Of a stretch of DNA of 64,000 nucleotides, positions 12,789-23,727 are shown piece by piece. Every line of letters starts with the position of its first letter. Position 1 is the stretch's first letter. The DNA lies in contig NC_054081.1 of assembly GCF_017562075.2 (NCBI RefSeq), forward strand, positions 7,702,115-7,766,114, given 5' to 3'. Source of the stretch: Anopheles merus. Its lineage: Eukaryota; Arthropoda; Insecta; Diptera; Culicidae. The translations under genes were made by a program, and so were the position numbers. The notes under the pieces are model-generated. The model did no database searches, was not told where the DNA came from, and saw only the letters and a program-made list of their open reading frames with translations.

Positions 12789-13200
12789 TAAAGCATTCAT
12801 GAGTGCCTGAGAAAATGAGCGTCCAGAAACGCCATGGGATTAAAAATATAGTCACTCAAGCTTTATTTAGAGATTTAAATAGAAAAAAAGGAACTTGATC
12901 CAACATTTGTATACCCCTTTCCATTAATAAACATAGAAAGAACACTTTCGAACCGTAATTACCAATACCGCTATCAGCCACCGGCTGATCGTTGCAATGT
13001 CTACTTTCTCAAATATTCTTAATTTATTCTCGATTATTCAAACGGAAAGGACCTAGCACTCTCAAAAGCACTCATGGGTGCCTGAGAAAATGAGCGCTGA
13101 AAAAGATTTTCACTCCCATGACCCCGCGAGTCCAGAGCCACTCATGAGTGTCTGAGAAAAAAGCGCCGATAAAGTTTCTCAGCCTGGCTGTACAGATTCT
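12789..13200 (+). repeat. Partial second copy of the 12.1-kb foldback arm
   Basis: 12850-12990 repeats the left-arm sequence of the adjacent foldback in direct orientation (CACTCAAGCTTTATT, TTTAAATAGAAAA, CGTAATTACC). It is flanked by several copies of ACTCATGAGTGYCTGAGAAAA. It appears to be an adjoining damaged relative, giving a three-arm cluster. Confidence 0.6.
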
Positions 13201-14408
13201 TTCAAGCTTCCTCTCCGTCCCAGCGAGAATATGGGGAAGCTTTTTTATTTTTTATTCGGGATGGATGGCTTTTTTCCGAATTGCTTGTTAAAAACATAAC
13301 TAAAAGGAGGAACAATCGACTTTTGAAAACACTTTGTTTTCTTTTCGGAACATTAAACCACATTTGCAAATGTCCATCCACGAATAAAAGCTACCCGCAC
13401 ACAGGAAGCAAAAAAATCAGGAAACAGACAACAAAACGACCGATTCGATTGATCGGTTTGAAATGATATTTGCTTGAAAACAAATTAATAAGCTAGTATT
13501 TTCTTGCTCCAGGCAATTTTTTGACAACAGCATAACACGGACCACCCTGTGCGTGACAGCTGACGCTGATGTTTACACGGGTACGGTGGGGGCTGCTGCT
13601 GCTGGGTGGAATCCTATGTACTGCTCGGCCACATACACGCGTGCAACATACCTCCCAAAAAAAAAACACCTCTCACCATCCTCCCCCTCAGCCCTCTTCC
13701 ACGGTGGGAAAAAGTTCGGCTGGAAAAGCCCCTGCCTGTGTGTGTGTGTCTATGTATTTTTTTTTTGTTGCTCTCCTCACTGCTGTGGAAATCTCGTGAC
13801 TTATGGGGCCGTGCGGAGCGGTGAGGTGCCGCCTATAACTCGAAACGTAAGCGAGCGCGCGGCGAGAGCGACGGGCACAGAAAGCTAGTGGAAATTTTTC
13901 GTACCAATCGATTTTTCCATTCCGACGGCGACGCGCGACCTAATTGTACTTTCCGAATCTGCCGACGTAATGTTACAGTAGCGAGGATTTGTTGTTCTTT
14001 TTGCTGTGTGTGTGTGTTATATTTCCTCTGTCTGTGGTGCTGCTGATAGTCTTCAACAAAAAAAGGGAAAGGGAAAGAAAGCATCCAGTCCCGCGCGTTC
14101 GTGTCCCCGTCCCGTTCTGGTGCCCGGGAGAGTATGGAACCGGATGCGAACGGTTGTGCTTGGTCGTGCTGTTCACTCCGGGCCGTTAGTGTGGTGCAAT
14201 AGGGTTGTCGGCCCGGGGAAGAGAGTGGAAAGGAAAAAAAAACGCCACTGCAGCCGAAATGCAGTAGTGTGCATGGTGGTGCAATAGACAGGAAACCTCA
14301 GAAGGGGAACCGCCGCACGAACCCTATCAACCGGGCCCGGACCGCTTCCGTCTGCCCGCACGCTCAACCGAACGACCGCGTCTATCAAACGCCCCGTGCG
14401 GCGGAACG

Positions 14409-17400
14409 ATGTACTGCACCAGCAACGATGGCAGCAAGCAGCCGCTCGGCGAGGTGAAAGCGCCGTCGGCCGCCCACCCCACCATCAACCAGTACCACCC
14501 GCACGACCCGTACGGCGAGCGGGAGTCGGCGGCGGAGCTACACTTCTGGGACGGGGCGGACGGACGGGGGGCGCACCAGAACACGACCCCGGCTAGCACG
14601 GTGCTGCACTCGCCCGAGCCGGCCCCGACCGAGCACGAGCCAAAGATGCGGTTCCAGCAGCGGCACCAGATCCAGGTCGGCCGCAGTCCGGTCGGCAGCG
14701 GAGGGCACAACGGTAGCAGCGACTCGACCACTGCTTCCAGCCCGGTGCTGATGCCGCACTGCCATCACGGTCCATCGCCCGGTGGCGCCCAGCACCAGCA
14801 CCATCAGCAGCAGCAGCAGCACGTGTACGGCACGCAATCGATCCTGTCGGACGGCGAGATAGTGGTGTTTGACGACATCGAGCCGAACTGGCCGACGGGG
14901 ACAGGTGGCACCGTGAACGGATCGGACCTGTCGATGCTGATGGGTGGTGGTGGTGGTGGTGGCACTACACCCAACAAAGAAACGCACACGGACAGCTGTA
15001 CGAAAATACAGACCATTATAGGTGAGTAGCACGAGACGGAGCGCTACGCTGCGGAAAGGCCGGTCAACGTCACTTGTTTGCCTTCTTCACCTTGCAGGCG
15101 GGCTAACGATTGCCGAGTACGAGGGATCGCCGCGACGCTTCGGCACGATCTACTCCAGCAGCTATGCGGACGGCGGCTCGATCCGGCCGGGCGGGGCCAG
15201 CTTTCCCCGGCCCGGGTTTCCCAAGCGCGTCGAGCCGAGCGCCGCGCCGTACGATCAGCTCGACGACGGCCGGCCACGGCAGATCGAGCTCGGCAAGGGC
15301 CCGAGCGAGACGAGCTTCTACAACATCAAGGGCAGCATGGTGGCCGGTAAGGCAGGGCGCGGAAGGGGCTACGTACTAGTGAGGGGAAAGATGAAGTTTA
15401 GCGTCGGAATCGATTCCGGCTAGCTCCGAAGATTTCTGGAATCGATTACGGATAGTAGATCCTAAATCAGGCTCCAGGATCAGGCTCCGCAATCGATTCT
15501 GGAATCGGAATCGGCTCCGGAATTGACTCCGGAATAGGATTCGGAATCCGCTCCGGGATCGACTCCGAAATCAGAAACGGCTTTGAAATCGGAGTCGGTT
15601 TTGGCATCCTCATAAGAATAGACGTCCGAATCCAATGATGTTACGTATTGATAGCCGCAAAGAATCCAAATTTACTTGTAAACGATCCATTTGCATGGAG
15701 ATTCCTGGACTGATATCGCTTCTGAATATTCTTATTTGAATTCAAGAACTGATTCCCGGAGCTAATTCCAATTCTGGAGTCAATTCTGATTCCGTTTCTA
15801 AGTGAATTTAGATTCTCAAGTCGATTCCGATTTTAAACCCGATTCTGATTCCGGACCCGATTACGAAGCCGATTCCGGATCGGATTCCGACGCCAAAGCC
15901 GATTCCGAAGCTGATTCCGATTCCGGAACCGATTCCGGTTCTGAACTCAAATACGATTCCGATTCCGAGAACGATTCCAGATACTCAGTCGACTCCGGAA
16001 TCGGCTCTGAGTTCGACTCCGGAATCGGCTCTGAGTTCGACTCCGGAATGGGCTCTGGGTCAAACTCCGGAATCGGAATCGATTCCAGCATCAGAAACGG
16101 CCCCGGAATTGATTTCGAACACGGAATCGGAATCGGGCAAGTCCGATTCCGAGCTTCCATCACTACTACGTATGTAGCTGGACTACTCTCTTACTCTCTC
16201 TCTATCTCTCTCTGTGTTTCTCTCTTTGGTGCAGGCAGCGAGATGAGCGCATTTCAACCCGATACCAAATATTACGACCGGCCACAGGCGGGCTCGCTGG
16301 AGGAGGACTTTACCATTCCGGCGGGCGGCACGGGCCGCAAACCGCACAGCTTTGCCCTGTCGCCCGAGATGGACTACCGGTCCGGGTGTGGCACGGCCGA
16401 ATTCGGCACTACCTTCCGACCCGTTAGCTACGGTGCGCACAAAAGAGTCCTAAGGAGGGATCCGTTTTTTTTTTCTCGCCCACTCAATCGATGGTTCCGT
16501 ATTGAATGATTTTTTTTTGTTTTGTTTAACCAACAGGAAGGGTGCAAAAGCCGGGCGGCGGAAACGGCACGGGCGAGGCGAAGGAAATTCTAAACGAACC
16601 GTGCGTCGAGTACGAGGACATGTGCAATAGTATGCCGATCCTGGAGGATGGGCTGTCGAGCGGGCACGCATCCGACTCGGAGGGCAACACCGTCGCCAAC
16701 AGTTGCGATCAAGGCGGCGATCTGATGGCGAACGGCTCGCTAGGGATGCAGAGCATGCGCCACCAGCAGGACCAACAGCAGCAGCAGCAGCACTATCATC
16801 ATCATGCGGCGCCAGATGGACCGAACGGTGCCGGCATTAGCGACTGTCTGGCGAACGATATACGGGACGCGCTGAACGACATCAAGTCTACGCTGCAGAA
16901 CACGAAAGCACTGCCGACGGGGGACGAACGGCGGGACAGTGCGGACCAAGGCTGCCGGGGGGAACCGTTCGCCCACTCGTACGGAGACGTTTCGCCCGTG
17001 TGGGTGCTCAGGTAAGGGAGTATAGTGTGCGGTTTTTTCGGCTTCCATCAGTACCAATCGCGCACTAACCACGCAATCTACCAACGTATCCGTGGTCAGG
17101 ACGCGGGATGGATCGCCCGAGCAGGAACACCCGTCCGCCGCGCACCTGACGGACCAGCGGCACGGCAACCAGCCGCCGCCACCCGATCTGGAGGAGGAAA
17201 CGGACACCGATCTGGAGACGGATCGTTTGCTGGGCCACCAGCAGCAGCAGCAGCAGTCCGGCGGCGGCGAGCCGAGCTACTACGACCATAATGTACGTGA
17301 TGTTAGAACTTCATGCCACAGGTTTTGGTGTATGCGACTGAACGCCCTCCCTTATTCGCTTTCAATTTCCAGAACGCCGCGGACGTTGGCGGCGTGGGGA

Positions 17401-19181
17401 AACCGAAATCGCCCAATTCGGCCATGTTAGCGAAGCTGAAACGGTACCAGACCGCCATCCGGGCCGACAGTGAAATCTACGTTCCTAGCGATATTACCCT
17501 AGAAAATTTACCGGTAAGGCATGAGCTGTGGACGAACGTGTGTTCCTTTTAGTTGTATGCTTTATGCTTTATTTTGAGACCACCGTAGTAGTCTAATTCC
17601 AGAGAGGAAAAGCCCGTGGACTTTAACTTGACAGTCATTTTAGAAATTAACAGTCGAATGAATGCAAATTCAGTATAACAAGAGTTTTTTATAGCACGTT
17701 CTAACGTTGTTTTAACGTTTTTAAATTACTTCCGACTGCACACAAACACATACGGGCCAGCAGAACAGGCTGGACTGGGTCTGAAAAATCGCTAAAAATA
17801 GTACATTTGTGCTTGCTACAAGATTTTGCTTTGAAGTAGATCACATACAGGGTTTCGAGTCATATAATGGAACAGTTAAATAAGGTTAATGGAATGTTTC
17901 CTAAAGAACAGCTGTTAAAATGCTTACGTCATCAGAATGCCGGCATAGCCGTTCTGATGATAATGATGATGATGATGATGAACAGATCCGGGTCGAAGGA
18001 CCAAACTGTGTAGGGCTACATGGGTGCCGCTGTAAACATCTCGAAACATTTTAGTCGATTTCACCTATTTAGCATGTTTGATTGTGAGCAGCTCCGCGGC
18101 AGCATTTCCATTAAACGACTTTCAAGCCTGTATTGCAGTGGACGGCAAACTGTTGACGTTAAGTCAAAACGTCAAATTTACTAAATGATCAAGAGCCGCG
18201 GGCTAGGAGAATGCAGTTTTTTAGTTTATTTTTGCATTATAAAATTTTAGAAACAAAAGAATTGGTCAATGATCCAACAATTGGGCCAGTGATCTCTAAC
18301 CTGTGGTTCGTGGCATGAACAGAAGTGATCCGTGGCAGAATTGATTTTTTTAAAAGACAAGCGTATTACAATCCAAATCGTGCAAATTTTTGTTTCCACA
18401 ATCACTATTAAATTTACAAAAGGCATGCCTAGAATAAAATTTAAACATATTTTTAATAAAAAAGCTTTGATTTAAGCTTTGACCAAACATATACCCTCAA
18501 TATACGTGGGCCGCGGCAAATGTATTTTCATAGCCAAGTGGTCCGTAATCTTCAGTTCGAAAGCATTGGGTTAAGCAATGAAATGCGGGGTTATATTGTA
18601 GATTTTCTTTAGATTATATTATCATCCAAGTAATAAGTTTCAAAATTCTATTAGTAAATAACTGTTATTATAATTAATTGTAAATATTCTTCAGTTAAGG
18701 ATCGACAAATATATAGTGCGCGAAAGTATTTAAACATTCAACAAAGCAAGAGCAATATCGCTTCTTGATGAACCATGCAGCAAAATATATTGGGGATGCT
18801 CTGGGGCCCCCAAAAGCTTCAGGATGAACATTGTCATTGCGAAGCAATGTTAGTGTCACAATGTCAGTCAATCCCTGTTACGAGAATCAAATTTGGAAGT
18901 GCTCGGCGGTATGAAAGGTCATATTAAAAGATGTTCATTAACTTTGTTCATGAATCGGTATACGAAAATAGGGATTTCCAAATCAGACAAATCTTTTCGT
19001 GGGCCGGATTTTGCCGACCGCTGCTGTGCTGTATAAACATAGCAGAATAAGAATTTGTTCGTATATATTAGTATTATTCAGGTAGAACGATCCAAAAAGA
19101 CCGTATTATTTATCAATAATGAATCTTAACAGGGATGAAAAAGCAAAACAATATTAAATAGGAGCTGAGAGATACTAATAA

Positions 19182-19223
<42 letters not shown>

Positions 19224-22200
19224 TTTTATTATTAATTTTATTATTATTATAATTATAATTATTATTATATTATCGATATAAATAACTCAACTCAGTGAGG
19301 TTAGTCAGGACAGAAGAATTACGGTTGTTAATTCAACACCGCATCAAGCTGCATCAACGCTTAAATGTAGCTCTTCCGAATCATTTCTAAAAACTATTTT
19401 ATGAAAAAAAGCTTCGAAAACTCCCACAGCACGTGAAACTTCTACGAATCATACTTATCCACCTTATCTTTCCACTTGTTCTTTTGCAGGAAATTGAAAG
19501 CAAAGGAAGGCATAAAACTCGAGAAGGTAAGTGAACGCCTGGATGACGTAGTTTCATCGTTGTCGTCGTATGTTTAATTGCAAACTCAAGATATTGTTAT
19601 TATTAAACAAAACTGGTGTTGTCCCAAAAGTTACCATGAATTAAAATCATTATCGATTCACCTTTCACATGCTTTCCCACTGCGTGTTGTCAAACCCCCT
19701 TACCGTAAGTGTACTTTGTCCTTCTTCCATTGCCCCCGAGGGGCTACAAACAATGACTGTAACCAAAAAAAAACAAACTGTTCCAAAAAATATCAACTGC
19801 CAACTTCAAATCGCTTTAATCGTTGTGTTTACGGTTTCCCCCCTCCCGACGCAGGTCTGCTCGACCCGGCAGTGCTCATCGAGGGCGTCCTGTTCCGGGC
19901 GCGGTACCTCGGCTCAACCCAGCTGGTGTGCGAAGGCCAACCGACGAAATCGACCCGCATGATGCAGGCGGAGGAAGCCGTCTCCCGGATCAAAGTGAGC
20001 GCGCTGCTTTCTCTTTTATTTTCGTTTCATGCCCTGCTCCTCCTTTCCCCTCCTGCCCAAAATCTCTCACTCCTATTACATGGTCTGTGTATCCAGTCCC
20101 CCCATTAACTTTACCCTTGTTTGCTGCATGTGCATGTGCATGTGTATGTGTGTTTGTGTTATATCCTTTGCTTCCTTTGGCTTGTTTTTCCTACCTTTTC
20201 CTACGCCTTTACTGGTCCCCTTCCGCTTCCCAGTGCGTCCCAGTGGGCCTGTTCCTAACATCTGGTTCACCGACTAGCCCTGTACTAACCGCCGTCTACC
20301 GTCTATGTTATTATCTTTCCACATTCCGCATTTTGTTCTGGGCGCTCTTTTTAATCAAAAACAAAACAAAAACAAAAAAACGCGTGCGTGCCATCTAATC
20401 CAAAAAAAAAACCACAAAACAAAACCAAATTAAACAAATACCTAAAACCCGGCTAGGCTTTGGTAAGATTTATTTGTGCGCTGCAAAAACGAACCCATTT
20501 GAACTGAGATTGTTACCCCATCCCTCCACCCCCACCCTCTCCCCCCAAAACACCGCCACCGGCCAACAACTCCCGGAACCAACTGCAAACCCGTAACTGC
20601 CCCAGGCACCGGCGGGAGAGTCGCAACCGAGCACGGAGGTGGATTTGTTTATTTCGACAGAGAAAATCATGGTGCTGAACACGGATCTGAAGGAGATCAT
20701 GATGGACCACGCGCTCCGGACGATCTCCTACATTGCCGACATCGGCCAGCTGGTGGTGCTGATGGCCCGGCGCCGCTTCGTCGCGAGCAGCACGGGCCCG
20801 ACGGACCCGACGACGGACGACGGCGGTACGGTAACGGGCGGCCCGGAAGCGGCGGCACCCGCCGACAGCCCGAAGAAGCGGCCGGCCAACCGGACGCCGA
20901 AGATGATCTGCCACGTGTTCGAGAGCGAGGAGGCCCAGTTCATCGCGCAGAGCATCGGGCAGGCGTTCCAGGTCGCGTACATGGAGTTCCTGAAGGCGAA
21001 CGGGATCGAGGACCACAGCTTCATGAAGGAGCTCGACTACCAGGAGGTGCTGAACAGCCAGGAGATCTTCGGCGACGAGCTGGAGATATTCGCCAAGAAG
21101 GAGCTGCAGAAGGAGGTGGTGGTGCCGAAGGCGAAGGGCGAAATACTCGGCGTGGTCATCGTCGAGTCCGGCTGGGGCTCGATGCTGCCGACGGTCGTGA
21201 TCGCGAACCTGGCGTCGGCGGGGGCGGCCGCCCGCTGCGGCCAGCTGAACATCGGCGACCAGATCATCGCGATCAACGGGCTGAGCCTGGTCGGGCTGCC
21301 GCTCTCCACCTGCCAGGGGTACATCAAGAACACCAAGAACCAGACGGTGGTGAAGTTCACGGTCGTGCCGTGCGCGCCGGTCGTGGAGGTGAAGATCAGG
21401 CGCCCGAACACCAAGTACCAGCTCGGCTTCAGCGTACAGAACGGTGTGGTAGGTATCGGGTGGGTGGGTAGGAAGAATTGTGGAAAGAAAAATGTTTCGC
21501 AATGAAAAGTCGATAGAATCATGAATCGAATGTTTATCGAAAATCCTGGGAAGAGTGATGCATCTTGAGATTACCCAAACTTACAGGAGCTGTATGTATC
21601 TAAAGTTTCATGAACTTTTGAAGAATTGTGAAACTTGAAATTCATTAATCTTGTCACAGATATTCCAGAGCTCTTTAAACTGCAAAGTTATAGGTTCAGA
21701 ATCTTGTAGTTCAATCAAGAACTCGCACATAGAGATTCTTGAAGATTCACAATTCTTTGGAAAGAACATTGGAGATTCTTTATTGGATTAAAAGATTCAG
21801 GTGGATTGAATAATTAAAGATTCTGAATCTGAATTGCAAGATATAGATACAGAAACCTGTAATTCAATGAAGAACTCGCACATAGAGATTCTTGATGATT
21901 CCTGATGCTTTGGAAAAAAAACATTGGATACTCTTTATTGGATTAAGAGGTTCAGGTTAATTGACTCATTGCAAAGATGCTGAATCAGGTCCTAATCCAT
22001 AGTGGCTACATCTGCAAGTCTCTTTGTCTACATTTGTCTGTGTATTTATAGATTTGCAGCCTGCTGCGCGGAGGAATTGCGGAGCGGGGCGGTGTTCGCG
22101 TCGGCCACCGCATCATCGAGATCAACAACCAAAGCGTCGTCGCGGTACCGCACGAAAAGATTGTGAACCTGCTCGCCACATCGATCGGAGAGGTAAACCC

Positions 22201-22336
22201 CGCGGCATCCCCGCGTTACTCACCTTTTTTCTGCACTTACCTCGCCCGATTTGTCCACCCGCAGATACTGATGAAAACCATGCCGACGTCCATGTTTCGG
22301 CTGCTGACGGGACAGGAGAATCCGATCTACATTTAG
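14409..22336 (+). CDS. X11L: X11/Mint (APBA-type) adaptor, complete, PTB-PDZ-PDZ
   Basis: Synaptic/trafficking scaffold of the X11/Mint family. Coding exons: 14409-15021, 15098-15346, 16235-16432, 16537-17011, 17100-17292, 17373-17513, 19490-19526, 19855-19994, 20606-21448, 22052-22192, 22265-22336 (TAG). All introns are GT-AG and phases are consistent, giving 1033 aa. Residues 1-635 are low-complexity with motifs EYEGSPRRFG, FPRPGFPKR, EDGLSSGHASDSEGN, LNDIKSTLQNTKAL, SPVWVLRTRDGS and TDLETDRLLGHQ. The PTB domain spans about 641-814 (VLIEGVLFRARYLGSTQLV; ICHVFESEEAQFIAQSIGQA), with a charged, Pro-rich insert at 741-780. PDZ1 is at about 852-938 (GEILGVVIVESGWGSMLP) and PDZ2 at about 943-1018 (YQLGFSVQNGVICSLLRGG). 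The C-terminus ENPIYI matches the family's conserved hydrophobic tail. It lies head-to-head with the minus-strand paralogue. hAT-type elements sit in introns 2 and 6. Confidence 0.96.
15377..16165 (+). mobile_element. hAT-type MITE built of GATTCC arrays, in intron 2 of the plus X11/Mint gene
   Basis: The left end is TAGTGAGGGGAAA and the right end, read inward, is TAGTAGTGATGGAAGC or TAGTGATGGAAGC. Flanking 8-mers CTACGTAC (15369-15376) and CTACGTAT (16166-16173) match 7/8, which suits a hAT target duplication. The 789-bp body is mostly tandem GATTCCG/CGGAATC units. Part of it reads as a Ser/Asp-repeat ORF, which is an artefact of the repeat. There is no transposase. Confidence 0.8.
17848..18060 (+). 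mobile_element. Small TA-flanked (Tc1/mariner-type) MITE remnant in intron 6
   Basis: Starts TA|CAGGGTTTCGAGTCATATAA. It shares TTACGTCATCAGAAT, GAAGGACCAAACTG and CTGTAAACATC with the reverse complement of 55195-55402, so the two are copies of one family. No right terminus with TA was identified, so the end is approximate. Confidence 0.6.
18136..19023 (+). mobile_element. hAT-type non-autonomous element in intron 6 of the plus X11/Mint gene
   Basis: The termini CAGTGGACGGCAAAC and (inverted) CAGCGGTCGGCAAAATCC form an imperfect TIR. The flanking 8-mers CTGTATTG and CTGTGCTG match 6/8. No ORF of transposase size is present. An inner region starting CCAGTGATCTCTAACCTG at about 18288 and ending near 18580 looks like a second, nested element of the same general type. 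A relative is seen at 62559. Confidence 0.65.
19071..19112 (+). repeat. ~40-bp dispersed repeat (AACGRTCCAAAAAGRCCGTATT)
   Basis: First of three copies in the window (others at 27201-27243 and 44043-44083) of a segment reading TTATTCAGG, then AACGATCCAAAAAGACCGTA. The ACGGYC...GGCCGT core can form a short hairpin. It is probably the conserved end of a SINE or MITE. Confidence 0.6.
19181..19275. repeat. (ATT)n microsatellite in intron 6
   Basis: About 95 bp of ATT/TTA repeats with minor interruptions. Confidence 0.95.
19995..20605. other. Intron 8 of the plus X11/Mint gene
   Basis: Pyrimidine- and CA/GT-rich intron splitting the PTB domain, from the AAA|GTGAGC donor to the CCCCAG acceptor. 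No mobile element or RNA gene was recognised. Confidence 0.8.
20606..21448 (+). CDS. X11L: X11/Mint plus gene, exon 9: PTB core, PDZ1 and start of PDZ2
   Basis: The 843-nt exon (phase 0-0, 281 codons) carries most of the functional region: the PTB core, the linker after FLKANG, all of PDZ1 with its carboxylate-binding loop, and the first strand of PDZ2. The PDZ2 split at QNGV|ICSLLRGG and the short last two exons follow the usual X11 layout. Confidence 0.95.
21449..22051. repeat. Intron 9 of the plus X11/Mint gene with two direct repeats
   Basis: About 21704-21850 and 21851-21990 are two diverged tandem copies. Shared blocks are GAACTCGCACATAGAGATTC, ACATTGGA, CTTTATTGGATTAA and TTCAGGT. The array is rich in GATTC words, like the hAT-type arrays elsewhere. 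Confidence 0.7.
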
Positions 22337-22531
22337 GCCCACACACACACAAACCCTGGGCGCAGGCCTGCGGGCGAGCAAGGCGCGACCCCGACAGGCC
22401 AACGTACCCCCAGACAAGCCGTTAGGATCAATTTCGCTGTTACCCTCTCTCCCTTCACTATTGCTGATGATGGCACCTATTACCTTACTTAATGGGAGCA
22501 ACAACATTGTTAAAACCTTCTTGTTCATTAC

Positions 22532-22537
22532 AATAAA
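22532..22537 (+). terminator. Polyadenylation signal of the plus X11/Mint gene
   Basis: AATAAA 195 bp after the TAG stop, followed by an A-rich then T-rich stretch. It gives a short 3' UTR of about 220 nt. Confidence 0.7.
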
Positions 22538-22865
22538 GAGACAAAAAGCAACAAACAAACAAAACCGCCTTCGGTTTCTTCTTTTTTTTTTTGGGTGCTG
22601 GGTGAGGATGGCTGTAAAGTGGGAAACAAAATGCGATACCGGGCGGGAAGTTCCGAACGAAAGCAGCAGCTAAGAAAGGAATAATCCGTCCGAATGAAGG
22701 ATTATAGAAGCGATCAGGCCAACTTACCAATCAACATTTATTAACATAGAATACCATAACATAGTTCAATTGGGTTTTTAATTAAAACCCCGTTTGAGGT
22801 GAGAAGAATGTAATTCTTTTCCGACTGAAATTGGAAGCAGTTGGAAAGGGCCTTCTTATCGACTT

Positions 22866-22950
22866 CTTTTTCTTCTTTGGCTCAACAACAGTTGTCCGGT
22901 CAATAGCCTGCCTGTACCACTTGTAGGCTTGGCTTCCAGTGACTTATGAG
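22866..22950 (-). mobile_element. SINE 3' fragment (SINE200-like)
   Basis: Reads, in reverse, as the tail of a mosquito tRNA-derived SINE. The plus strand shows TTCTTCTTTGGCTCAACAAC, then GCCTGCCTGTACCAC and CTTCCAGTGACTTA, as in the fuller copy at 46229. The family name is from memory and provisional. Confidence 0.6.
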
Positions 22951-22974
22951 TGACTTATCAGTGACTTACCGACT

Positions 22975-23583
22975 ACTAATTTGGAAATTTGGTAATTTCT
23001 TGGCTTTGCGCAAGACATCAACATCATCGACCAGACTCAAACGCGAAGCAGCAAGAATTGGATTGAGAATCAATGCAACGAAGTACCTGCTTGCTGGAGG
23101 CTCAGGCCATCTGGGAAGCAGTGTAGCTCGAGGTAGTAAAGAATTCTGCTATCTCGGGATGGTCGTTACTTCGGACAGCAACATCAACATCGAAATCCGG
23201 AAACGCATTGTGCATGGACTTCACCGACTGCTGAGATCCAGGAAGTCGTCGAAACTGCACGAAATGTGAGATATATCGCACATTGATTCGCCCGGTAGCT
23301 CTCTATGGACATGGGTCTTGGACTATTCGAGCGAAGGATCCAAACGCTCTGGGCGTGTTTGAGCGACGCATCCTCCGGTGTGTTCAAGCACGGAGATTGG
23401 AGGAGAAGGATGAACCACGAGCTTGCTGAGCTGTACGGCGAATTGAGCACAGCGACATCAATGACTGGATCTAATGAAGCGAGACCTGTCAGATCGGGTG
23501 TCTACATGCTTGGGAGGCTGCTTCCAAGGATCTGGAGCATCCTGGAGAGTGTTGGTTGTTCGGGCCTTGTCACGACTTCGTGA
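22975..23583 (+). pseudogene. LINE (non-LTR retrotransposon) reverse-transcriptase 3' remnant
   Basis: A broken reading frame shows the C-terminal part of a non-LTR reverse transcriptase: ARIGLRINATKYLLAG, FCYLGMVVTSDSN with EIRKRIVHGLHRLLRSR, then, in other frames, LFERRI and WRRRMNHELAELYGE. At least two frameshifts separate these blocks, so it is dead. The same 3' sequence recurs, split, at 42385-42543 and 43757-43815. Confidence 0.8.
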
Positions 23584-23618
23584 TCTACTATAAGCAAACC
23601 AACAATAGATACAGTGTT

Positions 23619-23630
<12 letters not shown>

Positions 23631-23707
<77 letters not shown>

Positions 23708-23727
23708 AGAGAAAGAGAGAGAAAGAG
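23631..23727. repeat. (GA)n microsatellite
   Basis: About 97 bp of AG repeats with a few AAAG interruptions, directly after the LINE remnant and probably part of, or grown from, its tail. Confidence 0.95.

Noticed and set aside
15802..16509. 235-codon Ser-Asp repeat ORF
   Set aside because: Formed by reading GATTCC arrays of an intronic hAT-type element into exon 3; it crosses an intron-exon boundary and is not a bona fide gene.
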